The translations under genes were made by a program, and so were the position numbers. 64,000 nt of DNA from Chloroflexota bacterium (lineage in GTDB: Bacteria; Chloroflexota; Anaerolineae; B4-G1; DUEL01), in assembly GCA_014874475.1 (NCBI GenBank), contig JADBJJ010000027.1, forward strand, positions 159,793 through 223,792, read 5' to 3'. Below the pieces are notes generated by a model that was given only the letters and a program-made list of their open reading frames with translations, did no database searches and had not been told where the DNA came from. Of this stretch, positions 33,048-42,504 are shown in pieces (positions within the stretch are counted from its first letter, which is position 1; every line of letters starts with the position of its first letter).

Positions 33048-34076
33048 CTTCAGCCGAATCTCCCGCCCCTCATACTGCCGCCGGTAGTATTCCCGGTAGT
33101 GCTCCCCGCTCTTGATGGGCCGCCACCACCATTCATTCTCCACATACCAGCGCACTGTCTTCTCCAGGGCCTCCGCGAAGGTGTGGGACGATTCCCATCC
33201 CAGCGCGCGGATTTTGCTGATGTCCAGCGCGTAGCGGCGGTCGTGGCCGGGGCGGTCCCGGACGGGCTGGATGAGCGAATACGGTTTCCCCAGGAGGTCC
33301 AGGATGGCGCGCGCCATATCAATGTTGCGTGTCTCCATACCGGTGCCCAGGTTGTAGATCTCGCCCGGCTGGCCCCGGTGGAGCACAATGTCTATCCCCT
33401 CGCAGTGATCCAGGACGTACTGGTAGTCCCGCATCTGGGAGCCATCACCGTAGAGTGGCAGTGGTTGGTCGTCAAGTGCGTTGGTGATGAAGAGCGGTAC
33501 CACCTTTTCCGGGTACTGGTACGGGCCGATGTTGTTGGAGCCGCGTGTGATGGTCATCGGGACCCCGAAACTGGTATAATAGGCGATACAGAGCAGGTCG
33601 CCGCCCGCTTTGGAGGCCGAATACGGGCTGCGGGTATGCAGGGGGTCCGTCTCTTTCGCCCGTCCCTCCATAATCTCGCCGTACACCTCATCGGTGCTCA
33701 CCTGGTGATACCGTTCCAGCCCGAACTCCTTCGCCGCTTCCAGCAGCACATACGTGCCGAGGACGTCGGTGCGGATGAACTCGTCCGGTTCCATCAGGGA
33801 GCGGTCCACGTGGGTGGCAGCGGCAAAGTTGACGATGGCATCCGCTCCGAAGGCGCGAATTGTCTCCCGCACCTTCTCCGCATCGCAGATGTCGGCGTGG
33901 ATGAAGGCATACCGCCCCGCGAAGTTCTCCGCCACATCTTTGAGATTGGCCAGGTTGCCCGCGTAGGTCAATTTGTCGTAGACGACGATGCGGTAATCCG
34001 GGTATTTCTGGAGCATGTAGCGGACAAAGTTGGAGCCGATGAACCCAGCCCCTCCAGTGACCATCAATGTGCGCAT
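33039..34076 (-). CDS. rfbB: dTDP-glucose 4,6-dehydratase
   Basis: A 345-residue extended short-chain dehydrogenase. The NAD site is TGGAGFIGSNF (about 7-17), the catalytic motif is YSASKAGGD (Tyr about 152), and the RfbB signature STDEVYGEI is present. It converts dTDP-glucose to the 4-keto-6-deoxy sugar that feeds rhamnose and other deoxysugars of surface glycans. The other rhamnose genes (rfbA, C, D) are not in the window. The start has AGGAGGA and a promoter 27 bases upstream. Confidence 0.93.
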   Translation of the reverse strand: MRTLMVTGGAGFIGSNFVRYMLQKYPDYRIVVYDKLTYAGNLANLKDVAENFAGRYAFIHADICDAEKVRETIRAFGADAIVNFAAATHVDRSLMEPDEFIRTDVLGTYVLLEAAKEFGLERYHQVSTDEVYGEIMEGRAKETDPLHTRSPYSASKAGGDLLCIAYYTSFGVPMTITRGSNNIGPYQYPEKVVPLFITNALDDQPLPLYGDGSQMRDYQYVLDHCEGIDIVLHRGQPGEIYNLGTGMETRNIDMARAILDLLGKPYSLIQPVRDRPGHDRRYALDISKIRALGWESSHTFAEALEKTVRWYVENEWWWRPIKSGEHYREYYRRQYEGREIRLKVV

Positions 34077-34102
34077 CTCTTCCTCCTGTTTCAGATGACG
34101 GT

Positions 34103-34164
34103 ATTATACCCTATCGGGAAGGGCTTCGCAAACGCTTGACAATCGGCGGGGCCTGGCATACAAT
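34103..34164. promoter_or_regulatory. back-to-back promoters of rfbB and the DUF3662-FHA gene
   Basis: Plus strand: TTGACA (34136-34141) and TACAAT (34159-34164), 17 bases apart, with only nine bases to the ATG at 34174, so the FHA mRNA is near-leaderless. Minus strand: TTGCGA (34131-34126) and TATAAT (34108-34103), 17 bases apart, with a 20-base leader that has AGGAGGA for rfbB. The two -35 boxes are four bases apart, so the two RNA polymerases would compete. Confidence 0.85.
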
Positions 34165-34173
34165 TTCACCGGT

Positions 34174-34971
34174 ATGAATCGCATCGCGCGCTTTGAGGCT
34201 CTGGCAGAACAATGGGTAGAGGGGACGTTCGCCCGGCTCTTTGGCGGGCAAATCCACCCGCTGGAAGTCGCTAACCACTTGGCTCGGGCAGTGGAAGATG
34301 CCTGCTTCCAGGCTGCCGATGGCACCCTCCTGGCCCCGACCCATTACCAGATTGACCTCCACCCCCAGGACCTGGATGCGCTGCGGGCGCGCCATCCTGC
34401 GCCGGAAGAGGAACTGGCCCGTTATGTGGAGGAAGTGGCCCGTCAGGCGGGGATGGTCTTGCCGACGGCGCCCCGGATCATTCTAAACTCGCTCCCGAAT
34501 TTGCCGCCCCACACGGTCGTCGTCCAGGCATTCCGGGAGCCCGCAGAAGGGGATGATGAAAGCGCCACCTGCCAGATGAGCGGGGGGGTGCTGCCCTCCC
34601 CCGAACCTCCCCCGGAGCGCTGTTTTCTCATCATCGGTGGACAGCGCCACGTGCCCCTGAGCGCGCCCACGGTCAACATTGGGCGGGCACTGGATAATGA
34701 CGTCATCATAGAGCATCCGCATGTCTCCCGCCACCACGCCCAACTCCGCCGCCGCTACGGTCGCTACGTCCTCTACGACCTGGGCAGTTCCGGCGGGACG
34801 CTGGTCAACGGTTACCCCGTACAGGAGTGTGTCCTCCGTTCCGGGGACGTTATCTCTCTGGCGGGTTTTGAAATCATCTATGGCGAAGAGCCGGTACCCT
34901 CTCCCGGTGAACCATCCGAAGAAGCGTCTATCACAGAGGGAATCCCCGTCCAGCCCCAGGAACCGAGATAA
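34174..34971 (+). CDS. DUF3662 and FHA domain protein (FhaA-like)
   Basis: A 265-residue protein. Residues 1-115 are the DUF3662 domain (RFEALAEQWVEGTFARLF; HPLEVANHLARAVED), found almost only next to FHA domains. Residues about 155-245 are an FHA domain with NIGRALDNDV, HPHVSRHHAQL and LGSSGGTLVNG; these bind phosphothreonine. In mycobacteria the FhaA homologue controls cell-wall synthesis with PknB and MviN. No kinase gene is seen here. It overlaps the next FHA gene by one base. Confidence 0.88.
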   Translation: MNRIARFEALAEQWVEGTFARLFGGQIHPLEVANHLARAVEDACFQAADGTLLAPTHYQIDLHPQDLDALRARHPAPEEELARYVEEVARQAGMVLPTAPRIILNSLPNLPPHTVVVQAFREPAEGDDESATCQMSGGVLPSPEPPPERCFLIIGGQRHVPLSAPTVNIGRALDNDVIIEHPHVSRHHAQLRRRYGRYVLYDLGSSGGTLVNGYPVQECVLRSGDVISLAGFEIIYGEEPVPSPGEPSEEASITEGIPVQPQEPR

Positions 34972-35408
34972 TGGCGGGAGAAATTCTTTTGCTGATCCTG
35001 CGCATCCTTCTGGCCCTACTCCTCTACGCTTTCCTGGCCGCGCTTCTCTTTTTGCTTTGGCGTGACCTGCGCCGCAGCGCCGGACGGGAAACGGTTCCCC
35101 GGGAAGAGATGCGTCTGGTGATTGTGACGGCCGGAGAGCGCGGGCCTGATCCGGGCACCATTTTCCCTCTCCAGGAGGTGAATTCTCTGGGACGTGCGCC
35201 CTCCAGCACCATCTGCTTGCCCGATCCCTTCGTCTCGGCCCACCACGCTCTGATTACCTGGCGGGAGGGGCACTGGTGGCTGGAAGACCTGGGGAGCAAG
35301 AATGGCACCACTCTCAACGATGAACCGGTCAATCGTCCGACCGTGGTGGATGTGGGCGACCTGATCGGTATCGGGCAGGTCGTTCTCCGGATAGAGGCCG
35401 GGGAGTGA
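34971..35408 (+). CDS. membrane-anchored FHA domain protein (FhaB-like)
   Basis: A 145-residue protein with one membrane helix (about 5-28), a basic linker, and an FHA domain (about 62-143) with SLGRAPSSTICL, DPFVSAHHALI and LGSKNGTTLND. It would hold phosphothreonine partners at the inner face of the membrane. The FhaA/FhaB pair in Actinobacteria sits next to PBP, FtsW and Ser/Thr kinase genes; here that context is missing. The start codon overlaps the previous stop (ATAATG), so translation is coupled. Confidence 0.88.
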   Translation: MAGEILLLILRILLALLLYAFLAALLFLLWRDLRRSAGRETVPREEMRLVIVTAGERGPDPGTIFPLQEVNSLGRAPSSTICLPDPFVSAHHALITWREGHWWLEDLGSKNGTTLNDEPVNRPTVVDVGDLIGIGQVVLRIEAGE

Positions 35409-35440
35409 CCCCGCGGGACTTCCGCTCCGAGGAGCGTCGG

Positions 35441-35488
35441 GGTTGAGGGCAGGCGACGAAGACGCTCGCCCTCAACCTTCTCTTTTCC
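35441..35488 (+). terminator. intrinsic terminator of the FHA operon
   Basis: A 15-bp GC-rich stem pairs 35441-35455 with 35463-35477 (GGTTGAGGGCAGGCG / CGCTCGCCCTCAACC), followed by TTCTCTTTTCC. It separates the FHA genes from the CoA-transferase genes. Confidence 0.8.
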
Positions 35489-35513
35489 TAACACCCTATC
35501 GCCGGAGGATGTC

Positions 35514-36416
35514 GTGAAACTCACCACGATGCACGACGCTATCGCTACTTATGTCCATGACGGCGATACCGTCGCCATAGAGGGCTTTACGGCCTGTATC
35601 TGTTTCGCCGCCGCCCACGAAATCATCCGTCAGGGCCGGCGCGACCTGGTCCTCTGCCGGATGACCCCCGACCTGGTCTACGATCAAATGGTTGCTGCCG
35701 GATGTGCCCGCAAACTGGTCTTCTCGTACCTGGGCAACCCCGGCGTGGGGCCCCTGCACGCCGTCCGGCGCGCAGTGGAAAAATCCATCCCCGCCCCGCT
35801 GGAACTGGAGGAGTACTCCCACTTCGGGATGGTCGCCCGCTACATCGCCGGAGCCTACTGTCTCCCTTTCTTCCCCCTGCGCTCCTACGTGGGGAGCGAC
35901 CTGCCGAAGGTGAATCCCCGCATCCAGTTTGTGGAGAGCCCCTACGGGGACGGCCCGGTCGCCGTGGTGCCGCCCCTCAACCCGGATGTCGCCATCATCC
36001 ACGCCCAGCGGGCCGATGTCAACGGCAACACCCAACTCTGGGGGCTGTTGGGGGCTCAGAAAGAGGCCGCCTTCGCCGCAAAGCACGTCATTGTCGTGGT
36101 GGAGGAAGTGGTGGACGAGGAGGTCATCCGGTCCGACCCCAACCGGACCCTCATCCCCGGCCTGATTGTGGACGCGGTGGTCCACGAACCCTGCGGCGCC
36201 CATCCCTCCTACGTCCAGGGCTACTACGACCGGGATAACGACTTTTACCTGCGCTGGGATGAGATTAGCCGGGATGAGGCCGCCACCCGCGCCTGGCTGG
36301 AGGAGTGGGTCTACGGGGTCCGGAACCGGGCGGAGTACGTGGAGAAGGTGGGCCAGGAGACCTGGGAGCGGCTCAAACCCGCCCAGGCCTGGGCCCGACC
36401 AGTCAACTACGGATAG
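35514..36416 (+). CDS. CoA-transferase family I, alpha subunit (GctA-like)
   Basis: A 300-residue subunit of a two-subunit acyl-CoA transferase. DTVAIEGFTACICFAAAHEIIRQ near the N terminus and ELEEYSHFGMVARYIAGA match the glutaconate/3-oxoacid CoA-transferase A subunits. It binds CoA; the catalytic Glu is on the beta subunit. The acyl substrate is not set by sequence. GTG 35514 is five bases after GGAGG. The beta subunit and a thiolase follow on the same strand, which suggests activation and cleavage of a beta-keto acid. Confidence 0.85.
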   Translation: MKLTTMHDAIATYVHDGDTVAIEGFTACICFAAAHEIIRQGRRDLVLCRMTPDLVYDQMVAAGCARKLVFSYLGNPGVGPLHAVRRAVEKSIPAPLELEEYSHFGMVARYIAGAYCLPFFPLRSYVGSDLPKVNPRIQFVESPYGDGPVAVVPPLNPDVAIIHAQRADVNGNTQLWGLLGAQKEAAFAAKHVIVVVEEVVDEEVIRSDPNRTLIPGLIVDAVVHEPCGAHPSYVQGYYDRDNDFYLRWDEISRDEAATRAWLEEWVYGVRNRAEYVEKVGQETWERLKPAQAWARPVNYG

Positions 36417-36461
36417 CAGTCAGGACCACTGCTTTCAGTGGTCCCCATCGCAGAGGTGAAT

Positions 36462-37226
36462 ATGAGCGATTATTCTCCCTCCGAGATGATGATTGTCGCC
36501 GCCGCGCGAGCGCTGGCGGGCATCCGGACCGTCTTTGTGGGCGTGGGATTGCCCAACATCGCTTGCAATCTGGCCCAGCGGACGGTGGCGCCGGACCTGG
36601 AACTGGTCTATGAGAGTGGGGTCTATGGGGCGCGGCCGGCCCGCCTGCCCCTCTCCATCGGCGACCCGGCTCTCGTCACCGGCGCGCTCTCCGTCTGCTC
36701 TATGGCCGACCTCTTCGGCCTCTACCTCCAGGGCGGCCGGATAGACGTCGCCTTTCTGGGCGGCGCCCAGATTGACCGCTACGGCAATCTGAACACCACC
36801 GTCATCGGCGACTATGCTCACCCCAAAGTCCGTCTGCCCGGCTCCGGGGGCGCATGCGAAATCGCCATCCACGCCCGACAGGTGTTCATCATCATGCGTC
36901 TCAGCCGCCGGTCCTTCGTGGAGCGACTGGACTTCCTCACCAGTCCGGGCCACCTGGGCGGCTCGGGGGAGCGGGAGCGGCTGGGGATGCCCGGTCGGGG
37001 GCCGCAGGTCGTCGTCACCGATAAATGCGTCTTCCGGTTTGACCCCGCCAGCGGCGAGATGGTGGTGATGAGCCTGCATCCGGGGGTCCGGCTGGAGGAC
37101 GTGCGGGCGGAGATGGGCTGGGACCCCCGCGTCTCTCCCAACCTGACGGAGACAGAACCGCCCACTCCGGAGGAACTGCGCCTTCTGCGGGAGGAACTGG
37201 ACCCGCTGGGGGTGTACCGGTCGTAG
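36462..37226 (+). CDS. CoA-transferase family I, beta subunit (GctB-like)
   Basis: A 254-residue beta subunit. The likely active-site Glu is in LELVYESGVYGA, which aligns with the catalytic (S)ENG region of the family. GGAQIDRYGNLNTTVIG is the other conserved block. With the alpha subunit it moves CoA between an acyl-CoA and a free acid through a glutamyl-CoA intermediate. ATG 36462 follows AGAGGTGAAT and lies 45 bases after the alpha stop. The thiolase gene starts 49 bases further on. Confidence 0.85.
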   Translation: MSDYSPSEMMIVAAARALAGIRTVFVGVGLPNIACNLAQRTVAPDLELVYESGVYGARPARLPLSIGDPALVTGALSVCSMADLFGLYLQGGRIDVAFLGGAQIDRYGNLNTTVIGDYAHPKVRLPGSGGACEIAIHARQVFIIMRLSRRSFVERLDFLTSPGHLGGSGERERLGMPGRGPQVVVTDKCVFRFDPASGEMVVMSLHPGVRLEDVRAEMGWDPRVSPNLTETEPPTPEELRLLREELDPLGVYRS

Positions 37227-37275
37227 AATCAGCGAGGGGGTCTCGCTGGTTCGTGATTTACCCGATGGAGGGCTT

Positions 37276-38466
37276 ATGGATACTCGGGAAGTCGTTATTC
37301 TCTCCGCCGTGCGGACGCCCATCGGGGCATTCGGCGGCGTGCTGAAGGAGGTCCCAGCGGCCCAGTTGGGGGCGGTCGCTGCGCGGGCCGCGCTGGAGCG
37401 GGCCGGTGTCCCCGCCGACGCGATGGATGAGGTCGTCTTCGGGTGTGCCCGCCAGGCCGGGAACGGCCCCAACGTCGCCCGGCAGGTCGCCTGGCATAGC
37501 GGCGTCCCCGTGGACCGGCCCGCCTTCACCGTCAACAAGGCCTGCGCCAGCGGCCTCAAGGCGGTCACCCTGGGGGTGCAATCTATCCTCACCGGCGAGA
37601 ACAGGGCCGTCCTGGTCGGCGGCGTGGAACAGATGTCCCAGATTCCCTATCTCCTGCTGAAGGCCCGCTGGGGCTACCGGCTGGGAGAGGATACGGTGGT
37701 GGACGCCATGTACCGGGATGGGTATATGTGCCCGCTGGCGGAGATGTTGATGGGGGAGACGGCGGAACTGCTGGCGGAGCGGTATGGGATTTCCCGCGCG
37801 GAGCAGGATCAGTTCGCGCTGGAGAGCCACCAGAAGGCAGTGACGGCCTGGGAGAACGGCGCCTTCGCAGGCGAAGTCGTTCCGGTGGGGGTCCCCGGCC
37901 CCAAAGGAGGGACGGTCATCGTGGAACGAGACGAGCGCCCTCGGGCGGACACGTCGCTGGAGAAACTGGCGAAACTCCCCCCGGCCTTCAGGAAGGACGG
38001 CACCATCAGCGCTGGGAACGCGTCCGGCATCGCCGACGGCGCCGCCGCGCTGGTCGTCGCTTCCGCCGAATGGGCCCAGGCCCACGGGCTTTTGCCCATC
38101 GCGCGCTTTGGGGGCTTCGCCTCCGGCGCCGTCCACCCCCGAGAGATGGGACTGGGCCCTGTTCCCGCCACCCATCGCCTGTTGGAGCGCACGGGCCTTT
38201 CCCTGAACGATTTTGATCTGATAGAACTGAACGAAGCCTTCGCTGCGCAGGTGCTGGCAGTGGAGCGGGAGTTACCCTGGGACCCGGCTCGTCGCAATGT
38301 TCACGGTGGCGCGGTCGCGCTGGGGCATCCGACCGGCTGTTCGGGCGCGCGCATCTTGGTCACCCTCCTCAACGCCCTGCGCGTGCGCGGTCGGACGCTG
38401 GGTCTGGCGACCCTGTGCGTCAGCGGCGGGTTGGGGATGAGCGTGGCGGTGGAAATTTTGGGGTGA
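37276..38466 (+). CDS. acetyl-CoA acetyltransferase (thiolase)
   Basis: A 396-residue thiolase. The nucleophile Cys is in NKACASGLKAV (about 91), the His in GGAVALGHPTGCSG (about 352), and the second Cys in LCVSGGLGMS (about 382); NEAFA is also present. It cleaves acetoacetyl-CoA or another 3-ketoacyl-CoA, or condenses two acetyl-CoA. With the CoA-transferase before it, the module could degrade acetoacetate or a dicarboxylic beta-keto acid. GGAGG precedes the ATG. Confidence 0.93.
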   Translation: MDTREVVILSAVRTPIGAFGGVLKEVPAAQLGAVAARAALERAGVPADAMDEVVFGCARQAGNGPNVARQVAWHSGVPVDRPAFTVNKACASGLKAVTLGVQSILTGENRAVLVGGVEQMSQIPYLLLKARWGYRLGEDTVVDAMYRDGYMCPLAEMLMGETAELLAERYGISRAEQDQFALESHQKAVTAWENGAFAGEVVPVGVPGPKGGTVIVERDERPRADTSLEKLAKLPPAFRKDGTISAGNASGIADGAAALVVASAEWAQAHGLLPIARFGGFASGAVHPREMGLGPVPATHRLLERTGLSLNDFDLIELNEAFAAQVLAVERELPWDPARRNVHGGAVALGHPTGCSGARILVTLLNALRVRGRTLGLATLCVSGGLGMSVAVEILG

Positions 38467-38478
38467 CGGCCGCCAGGT

Positions 38479-38745
38479 TCACCCGCCCGCGGGTCTCACC
38501 CGTTGGCTGATGGCCCTGATGTTGAGATGAATCTCCACCCCAGGGGCAATCTCTAAGCGCGCCAGGCCACCCTCTCGGTCCAGGTAGGTCAATTTGCCGT
38601 AGATGCCTCCGATGGTCATCACTTCGTCGCCCACCTGGAGTTCTTCCATTCGCTGCTGGTACTGCCTGCGCATCCGCCACTGGTTCCAGAACATAAAGCC
38701 CAGCATAGCGACGATGAAGATAATCAGGATGAGAGTTTGGTCCAT
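38479..38745 (-). CDS. yajC: preprotein translocase subunit YajC
   Basis: An 88-residue protein: one N-terminal membrane helix (LILIIFIVAMLGFMFW), then the family core NQWRMRRQYQQRMEELQVGDEV and TIGGIYGKL. YajC assists the SecDF part of protein secretion. It normally lies next to secD and secF; here it is isolated between a thiolase and hypF. ATG 38745 has AAAGGAG at good spacing. Confidence 0.92.
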   Translation of the reverse strand: MDQTLILIIFIVAMLGFMFWNQWRMRRQYQQRMEELQVGDEVMTIGGIYGKLTYLDREGGLARLEIAPGVEIHLNIRAISQRVRPAGG

Positions 38746-38757
38746 AGGGGGCTCCTT

Positions 38758-38788
38758 TGGAAAGTGAAAAGTGAAACGTGAAAAGGGA
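38758..38788. repeat. AAAGTGAAAAGTGAAACGTG-type intergenic repeat
   Basis: GAAAGTGAAAAGTGAAACGTG between hypF and yajC, the third of four copies in the window of this short AT-rich repeat. Confidence 0.5.
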
Positions 38789-38795
38789 GATGTCC

Positions 38796-41123
38796 TCACT
38801 TCTGGTCGCTACCCCAATTGTGGTAGCCAGTACTCCGCCCCGCGATGATTGCCTGGCCCAGGGAGATGCCGGCGTCGTTGGGCGGAACCAGGCGGTGAGT
38901 GTACACAGTGAAACCGGCTTCCTCCAGCAGCGCCACGGTCTTCTCCAGCAGAGTCCTGTTCTGGAAGACGCCGCCGGAGAGAGCCACCTCGTTCAGGCCG
39001 GTCTCCGAGCGCAGGCGCCCGCAAACGTCCCGCACCATGGCCGCCACCCCGTTGTGGAACCGGGCCGCAATGATGCCGATGGGTACCCCGTCCCGCACGT
39101 CCTGCACGACGGCCCGAATCACCGGCGCCGGGTCTATCTCCTCCCCCGCCCCAAAGGGGTATGCCTCCTCTACACCGTCCGCCACCTGCATCTCCAGTTC
39201 TATCGCCGCCTGGGCCTCGTAGTTGATCTCTTGCCGCACCCCCGCCAGCGCGGCGACGGCATCAAATAGCCGCCCCATACTGGAGGTGGGGACGGTGTTC
39301 AGCCCCCGGGCCAGTTGGCGCTCCAGGATGGCCCGTTCGGCCTCTGTCGCGGCGGCCACGGGTGGCAACCCTTCGTCCCAGGGAACCCCCGCCGCCCAGA
39401 GATGGGCCAGGGCCACCCGGTAGGGCCTCCGGATCGCCGCATCGCCGCCGGGAAGGGGGATGTAGCGCAGGTGCGCCGCTCGCCGGAAGGACGCGTAGTC
39501 CGCAATCAGGAACTCCCCGCCCCAGATGGCCCCGTCTGTCCCGTAGCCGGTGCCGTCAAAGGCCACGCCGATGACCGGGCGGTCGCCCGTCAGCCCGTTC
39601 TCCGCCATGCACGCGGCGATGTGGGCATGGTGGTGTTGGACGGGGACCAGCGGCAGGCGGTCCGCCAGGTCGCGCGCGTATCGGGTGGCCAGGTAGGCCG
39701 GATGCATATCGTGGGCAACAGCCTCCGGCTCCACCCGAAAGGTCCGCTGGAGTTGCTCCACCATGTCCTCAAAGAAGCGCAGCGTCTCGTAGTTCTCCAT
39801 GTCGCCGATGTGCTGGCTAAGGAAGGCATACTGCTCCCGGGTCAGGCAGAAGGTGTTCTTCAGTTCGGCCCCCACCGCCAGGACGGGCCGGACCGGAAAG
39901 GGCAGGTGGACGGGGTACGGGGCATAGCCGCGCGAGCGCCGGATGGGGAGTTCGGCGCCCCGAACGATGCGGGTGACGCTATCATCACAACGAGCGTGAA
40001 TCTCCCGGTTGTGGAGCAGGAACGCATCGGCCAGCGCGGCCAGGCGCCGGAGCGCCTCGCCGTTATCGGTGACGATGGGCTCCTCGGAGTAGTTGCCGGA
40101 TGTCATCACCAGCGCGACCGGGAAGCCCTCCGCCGGTTCCAGGAGCAGGTAGTGGAGGGGGGTGTAGGGGAGCATAACCCCCAGGTAGCGGTTGCCCGGC
40201 GCCACCAGCGGGGAAATGGGAGCATCTGCCCGGCGGCGCAGGAGGACAATCGGCCGCTGGCGGGAGGTCAGCAGCGCTCGCTCTGCGTCGTTCACCTCGC
40301 AGTACCGCTCCACCGTCTCCAGGTCAAAGGACATAATGGCAAACGGCTTATCTACCCGTCCCTTGCGCTCCCGCAGGCGGGCTACCGGCGCGTCGGCGGT
40401 GGCGTCGCAGGCCAGGTGGAAGCCGCCCAGTCCCTTGACGGCGACGATTTGGCCCGCCCGAATCGCCGCGCGCGCGGCCTGGAGGGCCTCTTCGCCGTAA
40501 AGGGGCGGGGCGTCCGGCCCGGCCCGGAATTCCAGGCGCGGCCCGCAGACCGGGCAGGCGTTGGGCTGGGCGTGGAACCGGCGGTCCGTCGGGTCGTCGT
40601 ACTCGGCCTGACAATCCGGGCACATCACAAAAGGGGCCATCGTCGTGTTGGGCCGATCGTAGGGAATGTCCCGGATGATGGTGAAGCGGGGGCCGCAGTT
40701 CGTGCAGTTGATGAACGGATAGCGGTAGCGCCGGTCCCGGGGGTCAAACAGTTCCCGCAAACAGTCTTCGCAGATGGCGACATCGGGAGAGATGGGCACG
40801 AATTCCCCCGGCCGGGCCTCGGAGTGGAGGATGCGGAAGGCGGGTTGCCAGTCGCCGGTCACAGGGTCGCCAGGGGTGACGGTGATGCGCTCAATGCGGG
40901 CCAGGGGCGGCGCGTCCGTCCGCAGGCGGGCGATGAACTCGTCCAGGACGGCCTCTGGGCCCACCGCCTCTATCTCCACGCCGGAGGAACTGTTAAGCAC
41001 CCAGCCGGAGATTCCCAGGCGGGTCGCCAGGTTGTAGACGAAGGGGCGGAACCCTACCCCCTGGACGATGCCAGTGATGTGGATACGGCGGGAGATGACC
41101 GGGCGATTATCTGCGCCGTCCAT
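38796..41123 (-). CDS. hypF: carbamoyltransferase HypF
   Basis: A 775-residue HypF with all four parts: acylphosphatase domain ([14 protein letters not shown], about 15-100); zinc fingers ([33 protein letters not shown]); YrdC-like domain (about 210-390); Kae1-like carbamoyl transferase ([45 protein letters not shown]). It makes the thiocarboxamide that becomes the CN ligand of NiFe hydrogenase. No other hyp or hydrogenase gene is in the window, so it either serves a distant cluster or has another role. Its start overlaps the end of the GH99-like gene by 17 bases. Confidence 0.95.
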   Translation of the reverse strand: MDGADNRPVISRRIHITGIVQGVGFRPFVYNLATRLGISGWVLNSSSGVEIEAVGPEAVLDEFIARLRTDAPPLARIERITVTPGDPVTGDWQPAFRILHSEARPGEFVPISPDVAICEDCLRELFDPRDRRYRYPFINCTNCGPRFTIIRDIPYDRPNTTMAPFVMCPDCQAEYDDPTDRRFHAQPNACPVCGPRLEFRAGPDAPPLYGEEALQAARAAIRAGQIVAVKGLGGFHLACDATADAPVARLRERKGRVDKPFAIMSFDLETVERYCEVNDAERALLTSRQRPIVLLRRRADAPISPLVAPGNRYLGVMLPYTPLHYLLLEPAEGFPVALVMTSGNYSEEPIVTDNGEALRRLAALADAFLLHNREIHARCDDSVTRIVRGAELPIRRSRGYAPYPVHLPFPVRPVLAVGAELKNTFCLTREQYAFLSQHIGDMENYETLRFFEDMVEQLQRTFRVEPEAVAHDMHPAYLATRYARDLADRLPLVPVQHHHAHIAACMAENGLTGDRPVIGVAFDGTGYGTDGAIWGGEFLIADYASFRRAAHLRYIPLPGGDAAIRRPYRVALAHLWAAGVPWDEGLPPVAAATEAERAILERQLARGLNTVPTSSMGRLFDAVAALAGVRQEINYEAQAAIELEMQVADGVEEAYPFGAGEEIDPAPVIRAVVQDVRDGVPIGIIAARFHNGVAAMVRDVCGRLRSETGLNEVALSGGVFQNRTLLEKTVALLEEAGFTVYTHRLVPPNDAGISLGQAIIAGRSTGYHNWGSDQK

Positions 41124-42423
41124 TCCGGATCACCTTTCCCAGGGCCAGGAAGGCCGCCAGCACGGCCGCTACCAGGCCGAGGTTTGCTTTCAGGAAAGAA
41201 GCCGTGCCCCGCAGAGAGGCGGGCAGGGCTGCCGTGAGGGGGGGCTGAGGCGTCGGTGTCGGTGTGGGGCTCGGCGTCGGAGTTGCGGTGGGCGTCGCAG
41301 TGGGCGTCGGCGTCGGGGTCGACGTGGCAGTGGGAGAAGGCGTCGGGGTCGGTGTGGCGGTGGAAGAAGGCGTCGGGGTCGGCGTGGCGGTGGGTGAGGG
41401 CATCGGCGAGGGCGGTAGAGGCGTCGGAGACGGAAGCGGAGAAGGGGTCGGCATGGCCGTAGGGACGGGCGCCAGGGTCCCGGCCCGATACGCCCCTGCC
41501 AGTTCGCGGGTCAGGTTCAGGTAGAACTCCCCGTACCCCACGCTGGGTTCAATTTGCGTTCCTTCCATCCACTCGTTGAAACTGGTGATGATGACCCAGT
41601 CCGCCCCGCTCTGGGCCGCGCCCTGCCAGCAGCGGCGGTAGTACTCCCCACCGGCCCGGTCACGGATAAAGGCATCGGCGCGGCCAGTGACGCGGTCGTC
41701 GTAGCCGGGCATCACTGTCGCCACCCAGAACCGCTCCCCACCGTTCTTCGCGCTCCAGTCCCGCACCCGTCGGCCCCAGCGGAGGAGCACCCCTTCCGGC
41801 GCCGGGTCCCAGGCGACGCTGTAGAGATGGTTGCCGTCAAACACTTGCAAGTAGTCCAGATTCGTCCCTTCCGCGACCCAGATCATCTCCCGGTTGGGGT
41901 CTATCTTCTGCCGGATAGCCTGCCAGGTCTCCACAGAGTACCGCTGCTGCCGCCAGAAGAAGACGACGGGACGCCCGCCCACTCTCAGGTAGGCGGGATG
42001 GGCTGCGTGGACCGTCTGCAGGTGCTGGAGCGCCGCGACCACGTCGCCGGTGGAGTGGATGAAGGGACTGGTCACTTCCAGGTCTACGGCGGCATAGAGA
42101 CCGTGCCGGGCCGCGATGTTCAGCAACAGAGCGAAATTGGTCTCCGTCTGGTTGTTGGCGGTCCAGGGGCCATACCAGGATTGGACCAGGGCATCAATCC
42201 CGGCCTGGCGGGCCCAGAGGACATGTCGCTCTATGGTCGCCGGGTCGGCAGAGATGTACCGCTGCACCGGGTAGTCGGAGAGGGGCTGTTCCCAGGTCGC
42301 TGAGTCGTACCAAGCGTAGTAGAAAGCCAGGACCAGGCGCTCGCCATAAGCATGGGCAGTGGGAGCGCAGAGTCCAATGATCAGGCTGACCAGAAGTAAA
42401 CTGGCTCCGTATTTCCACCGCAT
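41107..42423 (-). CDS. secreted GH99-like glycoside hydrolase with Thr-Pro stalk and C-terminal anchor
   Basis: A 438-residue protein. A signal peptide (residues 1-24, ending AHA) is followed by a GH99-like barrel (about 28-325), with FYYAWYD at the start and [13 protein letters not shown] (about 287) at the catalytic C-terminal end. GH99-type enzymes include endo-alpha-mannosidases; the true substrate is unknown. A stalk of (P)TATPTPTPS repeats (about 335-395) leads to a membrane helix and RNGRRR at the C terminus, so the enzyme is held at the outer face. Promoter boxes at 42434-42462 make it near-leaderless. Its 3' end overlaps hypF. Confidence 0.82.
   Translation of the reverse strand: MRWKYGASLLLVSLIIGLCAPTAHAYGERLVLAFYYAWYDSATWEQPLSDYPVQRYISADPATIERHVLWARQAGIDALVQSWYGPWTANNQTETNFALLLNIAARHGLYAAVDLEVTSPFIHSTGDVVAALQHLQTVHAAHPAYLRVGGRPVVFFWRQQRYSVETWQAIRQKIDPNREMIWVAEGTNLDYLQVFDGNHLYSVAWDPAPEGVLLRWGRRVRDWSAKNGGERFWVATVMPGYDDRVTGRADAFIRDRAGGEYYRRCWQGAAQSGADWVIITSFNEWMEGTQIEPSVGYGEFYLNLTRELAGAYRAGTLAPVPTAMPTPSPLPSPTPLPPSPMPSPTATPTPTPSSTATPTPTPSPTATSTPTPTPTATPTATPTPSPTPTPTPQPPLTAALPASLRGTASFLKANLGLVAAVLAAFLALGKVIRNGRRR
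41236..41420 (-). repeat. low-complexity Thr-Pro coding repeat
   Basis: Irregular 6- to 18-base units encode [14 protein letters not shown] segments of the GH99-like protein stalk. Less regular than the 27-bp array at 9408-9600. Confidence 0.8.
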
Positions 42424-42433
42424 TGTGGGATGC

Positions 42434-42497
42434 ATTCTACCATACAACGCCGGAGTTTGGAAGTCCATTTGGCCTCTGGCCTGACATGTGGTACAAT
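42434..42497. promoter_or_regulatory. back-to-back near-leaderless promoters (GH99-like and PHP genes)
   Basis: Minus strand: TTCCAA (42462-42457), 17 bases, TAGAAT (42439-42434), then ten bases to the ATG at 42423. Plus strand: TTGGCC (42469-42474), 17 bases, TACAAT (42492-42497), then seven bases to the GTG at 42505. Neither gene has a ribosome site, so both mRNAs are probably leaderless or nearly so. Confidence 0.7.
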
Positions 42498-42504
42498 CTT
42501 CCCC

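Noticed and set aside
38796-41123. Part of a hydrogenase maturation operon
   Set aside because: No other hyp gene or hydrogenase subunit is in the window, so an operon cannot be claimed.
39315-41237. 640-codon open frame opposite hypF
   Set aside because: HypF on the minus strand is complete and canonical; the antisense frame is rich in G, R and V without any motif.
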